This document shows positions 35,943 to 49,018 of a stretch of DNA of 64,000 bases, piece by piece (position 1 is the stretch's first letter; every line of letters begins with the position of its first letter). A program made the translations under genes and the position numbers. The notes below the pieces were generated by a model. The model saw only the letters and a program-made list of their open reading frames with translations. It searched no databases and was not told the DNA's origin. The stretch comes from Leptopterna dolabrata (Eukaryota > Arthropoda > Insecta > Hemiptera > Miridae), in assembly GCA_954871275.1 (NCBI GenBank), contig OX940975.1, positions 28,264,729 to 28,328,728 on the forward strand, read 5' to 3'.

Positions 35943-38813
35943 AACTTAGCTCTCACTGAGATCCATGAGGTCTCTCTCCTTCCTATTTACATTCATAGTG
36001 TTCACTCCTACCCTTCCCTCTATTCCAATCCTCTCCTTCTTATTTCTTGTTGTTTCCCCTCTTGAAAAACGGTACCTTGCTATCTCCACTCTTTTATCTT
36101 CCGAGGATGCTTCCCTCCCTCTCCGTCCCACTCACTGTCCTGGAGTTGTTATCCTTACTCTCTATCTATTCCAGTCTCTTCAGACGTAACACTCCCTCCC
36201 TCAGCCCGTCCAGTTCTAACCCATTTTCTCCTTTAATCAATTCAACGTCACCTTTTCTTTATTTGCGCCTCCGTCTTCAATTTCGCGTATCATCCGTTGC
36301 CGAGGCTCCTTCTACCAACGAGGTGGAAAAAGGTGCCAATTCGTCCCCCTCAACTGTTTGAATTTGTTCAATACTTTTTATTCCTGACTAAATGAATTAC
36401 ATTTCATTACGAAACTTTGTTTTTTGTTTCCTCTAACGCAATGGTGAATTTCTTTGATCAGACAAAATCATAATATTTCAGAAAACCTGAACGTTTAGTT
36501 TCTATTAAATAGCAAATTCATCTGCCGTAGCTACATATGTAAATTTTTGAGTGCAGAGGCTTTATACATGATAACCTAGTTAAGAAAACTATTATTTCAC
36601 AAGAAAACAAAAACAGCCTTCGAGCAGACCGAAGTTCTGCAGGTACTTTGATGACGAAATATGGTAAGGATTTCACGTTCTGTCCAATTTTCTTAGTAGT
36701 TCTGATCTCTGAAAAACCTGACCTCTGAAATTTACTGTCCGATTTTGGTGGTATTCAGTCGAGGTAGTCGGAAATAGTATATAAACAGACAGACCTTGAC
36801 TGACAGAGAGGCACGGTTAGATTAAGATTAAACTGACAAACAACAAACTGATAACAATAACAGCTTGTAAAATTAGAGGCTTCGGCTGAACTATCCAGTT
36901 TGTCGTTGTTCAGTGTTTTAAGCTTTATGAAATTTGATTTTTTTTTTTTCAAGTGCTGCTATATCATGAAAAGGAATGCATTTATATTGATTGGATGAGG
37001 GTGATAGATGGAAATGGTTGCTGACGCTGGTTCTGGAAATTAAGATTGATTGTCGCGAAGAAAAGTGGACACAGAAGCCCCGAAAGCGCTGGTTAGATTA
37101 AACTAAAGGAAAACTGCGTTAATTTCTGTCATAGATCTATAGAAATCAGGAGGGTAGGCGACGAGACCCAAAATGTTGGATTGTTCAGCAGGTTGGTTTT
37201 CTAATCCACTTACAGGTAGTTATGAACGTTCCCTTTTCATAGGCCACCTTTTGTCAGAAGGTTCATCCGCCTTTTCGCATTCATATAAAGCCGTCTTCCT
37301 TCGGGTCGGGAAGGATGAGCGAACGAGGAGTTGGAGCATCCCAAACATCCGTGGAATTTTTGCGTTTCGACATCGGCAACCCCCACCCGTCATTTCCTGT
37401 ACGGAGTTCTTGAAGGGCTTCGGGGGTGAGCTACCAGCCTCAATAAAACGAGGAAATATGCTTCCTATAACTGCAGCCACCCAGGCCCGCATATCTCTTT
37501 TCTATTGTCACCAACAACCCTCCACCCCCTCTCACGACCATATCCCCTTCCTAGAGTCACTAGCTCTCAAGAGATGGCTTATTTGAAACCAAAGCACCGC
37601 ACCGGTCGTAAACCAGAGCAATGCTGTATCCCAATCGTCATTATGCAAATAGTACACCCCGAGCGGCCTAGGGCCTCCTCTGACTTTGAAGTGGTCCTAA
37701 CTACATTTTTAGGACCTTGCCAATCATGATTGCTACTAGAAATCATCGTAATGATGGTAGCTGCGGTTGTTATACTTATATTGGTAGGAATATTGAAGGT
37801 GAACGGTTGCCCTGAGTGATCACAACTTAGCTCATTGGCAGGAAAGCAATGGCAGTGATTCTAGAGCCCTTTATAAATCCAGCCTTGATACTTAGAGAAG
37901 CCATGTTCTCGGCAATATTAGCCTTGGAGTGTTGAAGGCCTGAGGGTTCTGGGGTAGTAGAAGAATATGACATGTGTTAGATCTGCATAATATTTACAAA
38001 ATAATAAATTAGATAAACATAAAACGGCATGAGTGTCTTGTGCTCATCAGCTCATCAGCGTTTATTTATATATATTTCATGATTTTTGTAAGTTTATTTA
38101 TTCGTATTTGTTATGAAATTTGTATTTGTGGTGGAATCGTTGAATTCTGTACTTCTGGTTTTTTTTAGTTTCATTTAGTTAGGTAGCAATAATTATTGTT
38201 AGATACACCCTCTCATTATGTTTTCTCATTATCTTCTAAGTACGCGAGTACGTACTCATATTTATCAGTTTTCATTTTCGTCAAGTACAATTCCAATATT
38301 CGTATGTTCTACGTTACCATTTTTCCATCCGAGGCTAGTCATAAGTGAACTCCCAGATGACGTAGTTCCGAAAGGTATCAGATCTCTGGCTTGTGAGGTT
38401 AAAAGCCGTACCTAGAGTTCCAGGTCTTTCAGTCCTTCTGGGGTTGAGCACACGAGCTCATTAGCAATTACTTCGCTGGTCCAGGACACCAGTTCATCAT
38501 CCTTTTGCCGCTAGTTGTTAGAGAAGCGTCGTTTTCTTTGCTGTCCTTTGATCAGGATGGTTTGGATAGGTCGGATTCAAGGTACATAGTTCTAGATAGC
38601 ACCGCGATGGGTGGTCTCTCGTTACTGGGTCGCCCGAGTGGGTTGCAGTGAGAGATTGCTAATCCCTGAGCACTAGAGGTTTCTCATAATTTATTTTACC
38701 AGATAACATGGCGGGACTGTTATGTCGTCATTGTTTTGCAAAGAACCTCAGTGAAATTGAGGTAGTAATTCGAACCTGTTTTATCACTCACAGGCAAACT
38801 TGACAATACTTAC
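35943..38813. other. no gene recognised; pyrimidine-rich start
   Basis: 35,960-36,240 is strongly C/T-biased on the plus strand (TCTCTCTCCTTCC, CTCCCTCTCCGTCCC). The 137-codon plus frame at 37,173-37,586 has no recognisable domain and is overlapped by an antisense frame. Remaining sequence is AT-rich without visible features. Confidence 0.4.
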
Positions 38814-38821
38814 TTTGACAA
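38814..38821. repeat. target-site duplication, left copy
   Basis: TTTGACAA occurs here and again at 39,106-39,113, directly flanking the 5S-derived SINE. Confidence 0.65.
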
Positions 38822-39105
38822 TGCCCGGTGGCCTAATCAGGTGGAATCAACCGATTACCGTGAGATTACGGAAGTTAAGATACCTCGAGCGTGATTAGTA
38901 CTTGGATGGATGACCACCGTGAACCGTGGTGACATGTCCCAGTATGACCCATGTAGCTGTTGGGCGAACCCCTCTGCACTGAAGGGGGCGAGGCAATGAG
39001 TAGCCAAGAGCGAAATGATCAGGTCGAATTCTGATCCTCTCATTGAAGGACACCTGATCACGTCCGCAATACTGGCTGTTACTTTACTTTTTTACTTTAC
39101 TCAAA
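38822..39105 (+). mobile_element. 5S rRNA-derived SINE
   Basis: The first ~120 bases follow the 5S rRNA layout. GGAAGTTAAG at 38,870-38,879 and TTAGTACTTGGATGGATGAC (38,895-38,914) match the internal control region (box A and box C) of 5S genes, and ACCG-type flanks surround them. The 5' third is diverged. A non-5S body follows, with AGGCAATGAG and GACACCTGATCACGTCC. The tail is made of TTACT-type units (39,079-39,100). An 8-bp target-site duplication (TTTGACAA) flanks the whole. Pol III promoter, unrelated body, simple-repeat tail and TSD together make a SINE of the 5S (SINE3) class, and a 5S pseudogene alone would not have the tail or body. The LINE partner is unknown. Confidence 0.75.
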
Positions 39106-39113
39106 TTTGACAA
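39106..39113. repeat. target-site duplication, right copy
   Basis: TTTGACAA, identical to the left copy at 38,814-38,821. Confidence 0.65.
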
Positions 39114-40020
39114 GGCATAAGTTTAAATAAAATTCACTTGGATGAATATTTCTAATTTTCGGACAGCTTGGCCCACTGTTGAATGGACTATTTATAATCT
39201 TGTGATTAGTCATTGAACATAAACCAATCAAACCGCATCTTCAGTCATCGTCATCATCTGAGCTGGGATTCAAAAGATTCATCCAATAATGATGGCTGTA
39301 GGAATGGGAAAAGGGATCACAGATGCTTAATAGTACGTTGACAGGAGGTCGTGGGCATCAGAGAATGGGGTCGGGGCTTAATATAAAATATCTCATCGAC
39401 TCGCGGAAATGGAGAGGCATCGCTCATCGGTCGGTGTTCGTCTGTCAAACTGATGGGTGGGCAGGGGGATCGCTCGTCCCAACCGCAATATTCCGAAGCG
39501 AGATATCGTCTCGTTTCGAGGCAATCTTATCAAAACGACTTCACGAGGAATGTCATAATATGGAAATTCGAGGAGACTCCCCGAACAATTCAGTGTTAAT
39601 TCGACTCACATGAAATTCGGAGCTAGTCCATTAGATATGCTGGATCACATCCTGCAGCAGTGGTTGTTGAAGTTAGGTCCTGTCTCCAGTGGTGGAGGGG
39701 GGGGGGGGGGGGGTTCCTGGGGATCACGAAAGGCCTGTATTGCGGTTTGGCCGTTTCGATGTTCGAAGGAAGGTTTGTTCATTATATAGGCGGCCATTGA
39801 TGTCTGATCCATTTCGTGGGGTAAACTGAAGGCATGGGTGTTCCCCATTTTTGTCAAACGACGATCCTGAAACATCATCACCAATTCACTTCATCCACTT
39901 AACATGTGACGAGTTCTGGACGGTGAGATTGGTAGCAGCTTGAAAAAAGAGACACAGTTGCCCAAAAAGCACTAGCAGTATTGAACAAGGATGATAGTAC
40001 TTAATTCTCCCGTAAACCTG
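39114..40020. other. no gene recognised
   Basis: Unique sequence with a 17-base G run at 39,697-39,713. Nothing coding is recognised before the LINE begins. Confidence 0.4.
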
Positions 40021-40030
40021 TAGAATCAGC

Positions 40031-42433
40031 ATGGCAAGTAACCTTAGCAACTTCTTAATCCCACTGATCTTGATTCAGCTTTCATACATAAATTTGGCAG
40101 CCAGACTTGACTGGAGCGTAATGTGGGATACAGTCGGCTCGAATCACTTCCCCGCCATGATCCCACTGGATTCAGAGGAAGTAGTTCACATGATACTCCC
40201 CTATAAGAAATGGAACTTCGCAAAAGCCTATTTGGATGAATTTCTACAGTTTCTAACTCTACATGAAGGCCAACTGCAGGGAGGCGCAGCCACTTACAAA
40301 TGTTTTGTTCAGTTGTTAGGTGAAGCCTGCGACCATGCAGTGCCCATGTTCCATCGACGATCGTGCAAACTTAATCAGTACTGGTGGAACTCAGAGTGCG
40401 CTACAGCTGTCAGTGATAGGGAAAGAGCCATTCGGGAGTTCAAGCAAAACCCATGTCACTTCACCTTCCAGGAGGCACAACGTTTAACAGCCATCGCCAG
40501 GAGGACGCTAAATAACGCCAAGAGGGGTGCTTTCAAACATTTCTGTAATAGTATCAACATAACTACCCCCATAAAATAGATTTAGAAGCACATAAAGATA
40601 CTCCAACGCTCCAAACTACCAGCCAGACACTTTCAGCAAGGTAAATGGACCGAGGAATTTCTTTCTAATCTCACTCCGGATTGGGCTTCCTCCTCTCCAC
40701 AGGAAGCTCCCTCAACTCAAGAACATTCGGCGAACGAACATTTCATGGCTTCTTTCACCCTGAAGGAATTTGCAAATGCTGCAACCGTCAATCCAGCTCC
40801 TGCCCGGGTAAAGACTGCATACCATAATTATGTTGTTCTTCTAAACCTACCAGTACCTTACCAAAGGCAGCTACTGGCCTATTACAACCACTTTTGGCAG
40901 AGCGGGGACTTCCCTGATAGCTGGCGAGAGTGCATAGTTATTCCTGTACCTAAGCCCGGCAGACTCCCAGACGGCTTTCGAACGTCTTCATGTATTATGA
41001 AGACGTTCGAAAGAATGCTGAAAGCCCGCTTCATGTGGTGGTTGGCATCAGGTTACCTATCAGCCAATATGGTTTGCGTTCGACTAGTTCAACTATGGAT
41101 GTGGTGAATAGACTCGTCACAGATATTTCAAACGGTTTCACAAAGAACCACACTACCCTGGCCTCTTCCTCGATATTTCCTCCGCATACGACGACATGAT
41201 GCTCCCCGTTCTTCATTCACAGCTCATTTCTATCGGCCTACCACCCTCATGCTCCTCAAATATCATCCGACTAATCGAAGAAATCCTGTTGCCACCTAGA
41301 AAGACTTGGAATGGGTTGCCACAGGGTTCCATTCTGCCCACTGTACAACATATCTTGTACGTAGCCTCTCAGAAGGGGTAAGTATCAGTCGATACGCGGA
41401 TGACGTGTGCTTGTACTGCACAGCGGCAGGTCCCTGTCACTTGCACGGACCGTCTGAACGACGCGGTACTGTCAATTAATAACTTCTTCTTATCTCTGGT
41501 ATCAATATATCTCAGCAGAAATCGGTGACGCGTGCCTTCTCCAGGAAACAACGACTCCCATTTGGGAGTATCATCTCCGTGGGTGGTTTGACGTTTGGGT
41601 GTGTCCGACAGGTCAGGTTCTTAGGAGTAACTCCCACGAAAAGATTAAACTGGAATACCCATGTCAACGAGGTCGCCTCAAGGACTGATTTGTATGTTAA
41701 TCTGCTTACCACCTTTACAAAAAAATTGGGGAGCGGACCCCAGAACAGCTCTACTTTTCTATAGATCAACGATCAGGGCGTTGATTTTTCTACGGATGTA
41801 TGCTGTATGGGTCTGCAGCGAAGACAACACTCTTGAAATTGGACAGAATTCTGTACAGAGCACTTAGAACCATCACTTATGCCACACTGAGGCTGGGGGA
41901 CCTCCGTTACACCTACGCCGCCAGATTTTGTCAAATCGCTTCCTACTCAGGACCCTTAGTAAAACCCAAGACTCCTTTCAAGGGATCCGGCAACCAGCTA
42001 CAGACAACCTTACTGACCGTTTCTGGATTAAGAAACCATCACCGTTAACCTGTGATCACAGAGCCGAAGCCACGAGCGTTCTACAGAACGATCAGCAGAT
42101 TACGGATACCTCCACAAATTTGACAACTCCCACACTCCATTATGCCGGCATTGCTCAACGGCTGACGAGACGCCGGAGCACTTAATATTGGAATGCCATG
42201 CCCACCACGCCGCCCGAGAACCATTAATCACAAAGATACTTGGGAAGATTTTATATGAATGCATGACCAAAGTGCACACTATTTAAATTTAAATTTATAT
42301 AATTAACCTACAAGTTACCCATGTCATTTCACTTCATAAATAATCTACGTTACTATTTTATTAGGTATCTAAACATATTACGGCTGTATGATTGTATTTT
42401 CAACGCCAATAAGTTAAATAAATTTAAAAAAGT
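40031..42433 (+). pseudogene. dead non-LTR retrotransposon, R1/I/Jockey-like
   Basis: Decayed ORF2. The extreme C-terminus of the endonuclease is at about 40,105-40,170 (WDTVGSNHFPAMIPL, the degenerate SDHFP motif). The linker ends at 40,579 (LNQYWWNSECATAVSDRERA, RRTLNNAKRGAFKHF). Reverse transcriptase follows in broken frames: DFPDSWRECIVIPVPKPGR (about 40,908), the GLPQGS motif (about 41,316), and SRYADDVCLYC with the catalytic ADD (about 41,390). Then come VRFLGVTPTKRLNWNTHVNE and the thumb. A terminal zinc-knuckle-like CRHCSTADETPEHLILEC (about 42,145-42,200) marks the protein end. An AT-rich 3' region with a TAAATAAATTTAAAAAA tail closes it at about 42,433. The 5' part is truncated. Multiple frameshifts make it non-functional. 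Confidence 0.8.
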
Positions 42434-45400
42434 CATCCTACTAATACGTCGCTACCTTGCTCCCCACTAAGGCGTGACGATTGCTAAAGATTCGATGTAT
42501 TTATCTCCTCGTCCAGATAGATTTATCTCATCAATTCATCCTGTTGGTGCCGAAAATCCTTAACGTGAACGTCATTCTCCTGCAAAATCGGTCACAGTTC
42601 TTCGATATTTTCTGAAATCGACGTGTCTCCAGTTCAACAGAGATCGTTAGTTCCAATTACTCACGTAATAATAAAACTACATAATATATTTGAATCGGCA
42701 ACAAGGGTCGGCAAATAGTTTCAAATTCAAAAATGTCGTTTTTCAGGTTAGAGGAACTTGCATATTTCGGGATGACGAATACGAGTTTCACATCCATTCG
42801 GAGTATAATAGAAGTCACAAGATTTGCTATAACTAGGGAACATGGAATATAAAATTGCAACAAATAAAATTTTTCACCTGTTTTGGACACCATTGATTTT
42901 ACGAATGTTCATCTCACTACTTTTTAATCTGGAAAATAGGTTTTCGACTTCGTAGATGACACCTGGTAGTTATCCAACTCGTAACAAAATATAACTCGTG
43001 ACAAAGTTTTAACACCTAACTGAATGTTAAGAGGTACATAGGGACTGAAGTGCCCAAGTTGAATGTGAGCAAATTCCACACATGAGGAACTTAAGGGGCA
43101 AATCAATATTTTGCGAATAGAAAAACTGTAATATGAGAATAGGATTCCGCCGTTTTGTTTTATTACCAAAAGTTTTGTAATTGGTCGCCAGGTACCTTGA
43201 CGATTCGGACGATTTGTCAAAATACCTAGTGGAAGCCTAGCAAATCTGCCCACTCCACCACCCGCATTGAATCCGTGCGTGAAGCCAACAGATTGGCGTT
43301 AGTTAGATTATGACACTTTGATACCCAACTTGACTGACGGAGAGCCAGCTTAACCCATTACTGAGCACAAGAACTTTCATGACCAAAAGCAGTCGCATGG
43401 GCCCATCAGTCAGCTGCAGGAGGCCATTGAGTGAGCCGTCAATGATGTTATAGTGCAGTAGTTTGCGTGGCCGCCTGTGTGGGTTTGTCAAAGGAGTTGA
43501 GGTCATAGGGGTATGTTTGTCAGTTAATGGTAGGCGACGGTTGAGTCGTGGAAACCGGAATTAGTGGTTGGGGAAGCAAGGGACAAAGAAACTACGGCTT
43601 TGGATTGAGTGTGTTGTGTAGAGGCTATTAAACAAGGGACTGGTGGGGGGGGGGGGGGTTGTAATTGTATTAAAGTTGTTCCTGTTGCCCCTGTTAGAGC
43701 TGTAGTTTGAACTGACCATTACGATTCTCCAATACCCCTCCCTTCCGCCCCCTGTTTATCCCAGGTCTCCACCACGCCCAGTCACTCTCTATGTAGATTA
43801 CTGTTTGTTGATATCGCTGAAGATTTGATGCTGTGGCTCGAGGGCTGTGGGGGCGGGTAAAAGCTACATTAGCGCTCCACCGCGTCTGTCCCTCCAACTA
43901 ATGGGTTGGATTAGTGTAGTTGGGCAACTTCCGATCGTGCTGTGGAGTGAACAAGGGAGTGGAAGCAAGACAGAGAGTGGGTGACGGAGAGGATACGACA
44001 GTTCTAATCTGTTTTCAAAGAGTCTCCCATTTCGCGATAGTTTATCTTCACACGTGATGCCTCTTTAATCGACTACAAAATAATATAGTCGTTACTTCCA
44101 ATCGATACACTGAAGTTTGTCAACTCAGGTCCTTTGAATTGTGGAATGAGGTGCATAACGCCCAAGAGAGGCGTTCACGTGGCAGAGCATGAATCCGCCA
44201 GCATAACCTACAGAACATTTCCTTCATCAGTTTGGATTCACACAAATTGGAAGAGAGTAACACTAAATCCCGAGGTTTATCACCATGACTGTGAGTAGGT
44301 ACCAGTATTAAAAACAATTTAATTTTTAAACTACATAAATATACTAGTTTCTCGAAGTATACTTGCACGAATTTTGCTAATAGATGCGGTCCATTTAGTG
44401 GTGTTTGGAGCGATTTTATCCTGACTCGTGACCCATTCAATTTTTAGGCCTTGTTAATAAAGATAAATAGCCTGGACGGGCTTCCCTTCCTGCAACAATA
44501 CCAACATACCAACGTCTAGCTTACTACAGCGCAAGATGAACGAGGGGCAAGAAAACCTCTGGTTTAAAACTACCAATCATTACCTGTTGCGAGCAAATTG
44601 GTTGGGGAGGGGGGGGGGGGAGAGAGAGATAGAGTGTAAGGGAGAAAAACCACTGGCTTCCCCCTCTCGTAGTGATCCCAGACGCCCAGTGATTTATGTA
44701 ACGTCGAGTCCCCTCCCTACGACCGCCATTATTTTCTGGGCGAAGGAAAAACGTCTCAACAGGCGGCATAGCCGGGAAAGGCGGAGCTGGGGGATTTCGC
44801 TACGTGGAATTAGAGGTCTGGAGGTGATATAGGCGAGGGAGGGTGAGGGTACATAAATATTTAGGGCCTTTAGGGAAGACGTGTAATAGCCTTGTATGAT
44901 CCCCGAAACTCAGAATCCCCCGATTCCTAAGATTGGTTTTCAACTGATATTTACCTGTCGACTGGTTATAGGAGTTTACAGTGATAGTATCGAGAGCTTT
45001 TTATCAATTGGTACGTCGTAATTTGGTTTATTATGTATTATCGTGAGAAATGCCACGTGACAGTCGACGGCAATCTCTACTACATCCTGAATTTTTAGAC
45101 CTGTTTACCATCATGATCCATTTTACATTATGATGGACACCTTTCATATTGCGCCTTTTTCCATTGCTCTCACCAAAATCTTTGTTGGACATTTTTCGTG
45201 GGTCACGTTCTTCTTTTTTTGTTAAATTCTGTTCAATAACGGAAATTAACACTTACTGGCCACATGATGAGCTGTTTATGCCGGGAAGTCTAGGCAGAAA
45301 ACGAGTGTGAAAGTTGAATTTCTGAGTTCCCGTTAGAAATCACGTATTAGGTAAATTGCCGAGTAGTTAAACTCAAATCCCGCTTAGAGCTCTAGTGCGT

Positions 45401-45640
45401 CACTTCAAACTATGTACAGAACCGCAACGGATGGGTGGACGGAGCAGAACATTTATAAATAAATTTTAAAAAGTCCTCAAAATCAAACCCAGGGAAAGGT
45501 GGCGACAAAAGTTGTAGAAGGTTGACACGAAGGTTTGCCATTTCTAATGTTGGGTTGTTGGCATCATTGGGAACCTTCGCTCCGTCGGCCAATAGCCAGC
45601 CAGACGTCAACAGGCCTGATAAGTCGTTTTCTGCCGCATT
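42434..45640. other. no gene recognised; two G runs
   Basis: Unique sequence with G runs at 43,645-43,658 and 44,609-44,620 (the second continuing into a GA run). Open frames of up to 109 codons on both strands show no domain. Confidence 0.4.
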
Positions 45641-45644
45641 TTGG

Positions 45645-46115
45645 TTTATTATTCTGTGATTAATACGCTCTATGTTGTATTCGCTCAGCAAAAAATGTTT
45701 ATACAACATTTTTTTATTTTACGTTTCGAGGTGCGTAGGTTCCAGAAATGCTATGTCCGTCCGCCTTACGCCATCCGCCGTATCATCCATATCTACATTA
45801 TTATCGGTCTAAAAAATTGGTTCTTTTGCACACAGGCTCCATTTGGGCCCTAGTTGTGACCCAACACTTTGAAGGCCGATCGGATTATACGCAAAGGTGT
45901 TATGGGCGAAGAATGGGTGTAAAAATAGGGTTTTTTGGTGTTTTAGCATAATGAGCTTTTGAGGCATCGTTTTCATGTTTTTTAGGACGGTGAGACCGAA
46001 TAAGAAATCGATTTCGACCAAAGAGTGACAAATTGCGGTTCTAACGAAGTTTCAGCCTTAAATGTACGTTAAATTTTGGTTTAAAATCGTAGTTCTTCCG
46101 CAGACAGTTTGGGTA
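45645..46115 (-). repeat. family A repeat, inverted and truncated
   Basis: Minus-strand copy beginning at the hairpin TTTGGTTTATTATTCTGTGA. It then has the CpG-rich module (CCGTCCGCCTTACGCC at 45,755), GCTCCATTTGGGCCCTAGTT, and the AGGACGG...GACCGAATA block. It ends within the second internal module. Confidence 0.65.
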
Positions 46116-48100
46116 CAAATTTCACGGATAAATAATATCACGGAACAACCTACCTTGAAACGCAAACCATAAATTTAAAGGGGGGGGGGCTTAAATTGTT
46201 GTTAATAATCGATTTCAAAGGTTAAACCAAGTGATGGAGTAAAATGACAGAGTAAACAGGTACCTGCTAGGTACCTATATAAGAGTATATCTTCAGCATA
46301 ATTTCCTCAGTTGTTCTTTCCTCACCGACAGTCTGCTGTAACTCATTTGGACGGGAGCCATAGAATTGGTGTGGCGGCTTCAACTTCACTACTGTAGTAC
46401 CTACGTAACTGATGTCTTCCTCATTTTCTCTCCATACTCACCTGGTATTTCTTCCTTCATCCTACTGTGATTTTACCACAAGATGCGGTGAATCAAAAAA
46501 TAATAATATTATATGTATCTGCGAACCTTCTCAATCTTTATAGTTATTCAAATCAAAGTGGTCAATTTAATAATTAGCTTAAATCCAATTAGCAGCTAGA
46601 GGGTTCCAGGTATGCAGCATGCCATAATGAGCGAATTTTCGAAATAACTTACAGCTACATAATATTACTAAGATAAGTTGTTGCCGACTACACATTGAAT
46701 ATGTCCTACGGTTTTCAACCGTACAAAACCTTTATTTCTGAAATACAGGAGAGGTTTTTGGGTGATCTGTCAGTCGTAGGAGGCAATTTTGTAATCGCTT
46801 ATTCCAAGTCGTACAATCAGAAATGAGTTCTTCACTGGATTATGGTTTCATTTAACTACGGAAAGTATCAAGTATGTTTATTGAAACGATAAAGCTCTCT
46901 CAATAAATCAGAATAAAACATGAATTAAAAAAGATCACGATATGTTTTTATGACTGAACTATTCTCGATTGGTACCTACTACTGACGACAAACCAAACTG
47001 ACTACTATTAATCGATGTTTAGGTGAGTCGTCTAAAGGTTAACAGAACCCACATCTACCCTCTAGGCTCATCGGTCTTAGAGGTCAGCCGGATGTGATGA
47101 TTGATTTCACAACACGGGAGCTTCCGAGGAATGTCATTAATTACGACGATGCCGTTGGGAGGTCGTTGTCTACCAGATCGGTCGGATTCCGCCTAAGGAC
47201 CATCTCCTCTGATGGATGTATTACTTACTGTGCCCCCTCCCCTCACCGCCCTCACACACAGGTCTCCCTTCCTTCCATTGCCTTGGCAACAACATTCAAC
47301 ATTACGGCTAGGACATGTCTGATGTGGGAGCTCAGCTGTCCTTCTACACCATTTGTCCGGTGGCTCCATTTGAGGTTTATGAGGAGCCCACCTGCGCCCT
47401 AGGTACATCTCTATATGCTGAAATTGAAGTCAACTCATCCAGGTTCTGTTATGATACTAACCCGCAATAAGGGCAGCGGGAACGACAGCGAGACCAGCCT
47501 CGCCGATAGGCAAGAATTTAAATCCCTGATGATGCGTAATAGGCGAAAGTGCTTGGATTGATTAAATATATACGAGGAACAAGCCGGTCTAAAATCTCCT
47601 CAGCCTCCCTCCCTGAACCGGTTTCACTATTGCTAACACAGTAAAACACTCATCGTCATTTAATTTTTGTTTGAGATGGCAAAATGTGATTTGGGTGATT
47701 CTGTACTCTGGCTTCACTTAATATTCCGGAGCGTACCAAAAAATGGGTTAGAACACGGTTTTCTTTGATTTTTAGCTCAATCTTCCGAAGATTTTGTTGA
47801 GTAGGTAATCATAGATATTTTAACACGTGAAGTGCCGAATATCCGAGTCTGTTATCTGCTCCTTATGAGTAGGTATGTGTTCTAACATTTTCACAAAGAT
47901 GGAAAAATTGAGTAACATTGAGGAGTTAATATTGTGCAATGGAGTCGTGTTGTAAGAAAATATGACCGGAATATTGGATTTTTTTCAAAATGCTCTTTGC
48001 TGTGTGAACCGCAGACCTAGCTTCGCCATTTTATTGGGAATTATGAGAACTGCTAGTTATCTTATGATTCTGAAAATCTATGACTTTACGAATACGAATA

Positions 48101-48122
48101 CTTTACTTTACGTAAAGTAAAG
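48101..48122. repeat. 22-bp perfect palindrome
   Basis: CTTTACTTTAC and its exact complement GTAAAGTAAAG meet without a spacer. Related CTTTACG units flank it on both sides (48,083 and 48,134). Confidence 0.9.
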
Positions 48123-48230
48123 AACTGTACTGTACTTTACGAATTTTCGTTGCATAAACGAAAAGTGTGGATAACTAGTAGGATGAAGCTTTCGAAAGGT
48201 ACTAGAAACAAGGGGAAATGTGGACTAACC

Positions 48231-48255
48231 CCTACTACTGCTACTACTACTACTT
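48231..48255. repeat. (CTA)n microsatellite
   Basis: CTACTACTGCTACTACTACT-type trinucleotide run of about eight units with one interruption. Confidence 0.8.
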
Positions 48256-49018
48256 CTATAGTTCATCTTTCCGACCCTCTCGGAAACTATGTCGGAAACT
48301 TTTTCGACCGTTAAAATCTAGTTTTTGTAATTGCAGTAGTTACCTTAGTAGTTACAGTTACCATGTAGGCAAAGTCAGCCTCTATTTCCCAATTAAGAAG
48401 CGGTTACATGACCGTTGAATTCAACATAGCAATGACCTGCTGGATATCCCCACCGTAATTTATAAGGAGCACCCGATGCATTAAGCGCCCCTATCACGGA
48501 GCTTGCAGCAGGGTCTGTAACCCCTCGGCATCTGCTCGAGATTGGAGGGAGAGGATGCGGCCATACCAGGGGCCGTGATGCATACATGCATGGCCTGGCG
48601 GTGCCGCATCAATCACCCCGCGGCTACATATTACCTAAGACTCAGACAAGAGTGGGGCCTCGTCCCACCTTCGGGAAAACTGATTGATCGCTCTCTATCG
48701 GTCGAATAACGCACTGAACGGTGGAAGGAATAAGAAGTAATAAAGTTCAAGACGTGCAGCACGACATAGTCTGTAGTATTCCCATAGTAACGTAGGTACT
48801 TGGAATGCCTACCAGTCGTATAAGCCACTACACTGTTGAACGATTTCCGGGTTTTTAGGCTCGGCCGTCAGAAGTGACCAAGGCCTTATGTTTAATCACA
48901 AAGTTACAAATTTTAACAGTTTTTTGGTTGTCTAATTTTTTCTTCATTTGTGTATTATTGCGTAATACAGGATTTTGACCAGCATCTGTTTTTCAACTTT
49001 TCATCTATTTTGTAAGCA

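Larger units (their letters stand above)
46116..49018. other. no gene recognised; small palindromes and a (CTA)n run
   Basis: Unique sequence. Landmarks are a perfect 22-bp palindrome (48,101-48,122), a (CTA)n run at 48,231-48,255 and an imperfect GC-rich hairpin at 48,554-48,610. The 102-codon plus frame 47,094-47,402 is mirrored by an antisense frame and shows no domain. Confidence 0.4.

Noticed and set aside
37173..37586. 137-codon plus-strand gene
   Set aside because: No ATG context, domain or homologous pattern recognised, and an antisense frame of 90 codons overlaps it.
47517..47560. Hammerhead ribozyme (CTGATGA ... GAAA)
   Set aside because: The segment between the two core motifs does not form a stem II and no matching stems I and III are found.
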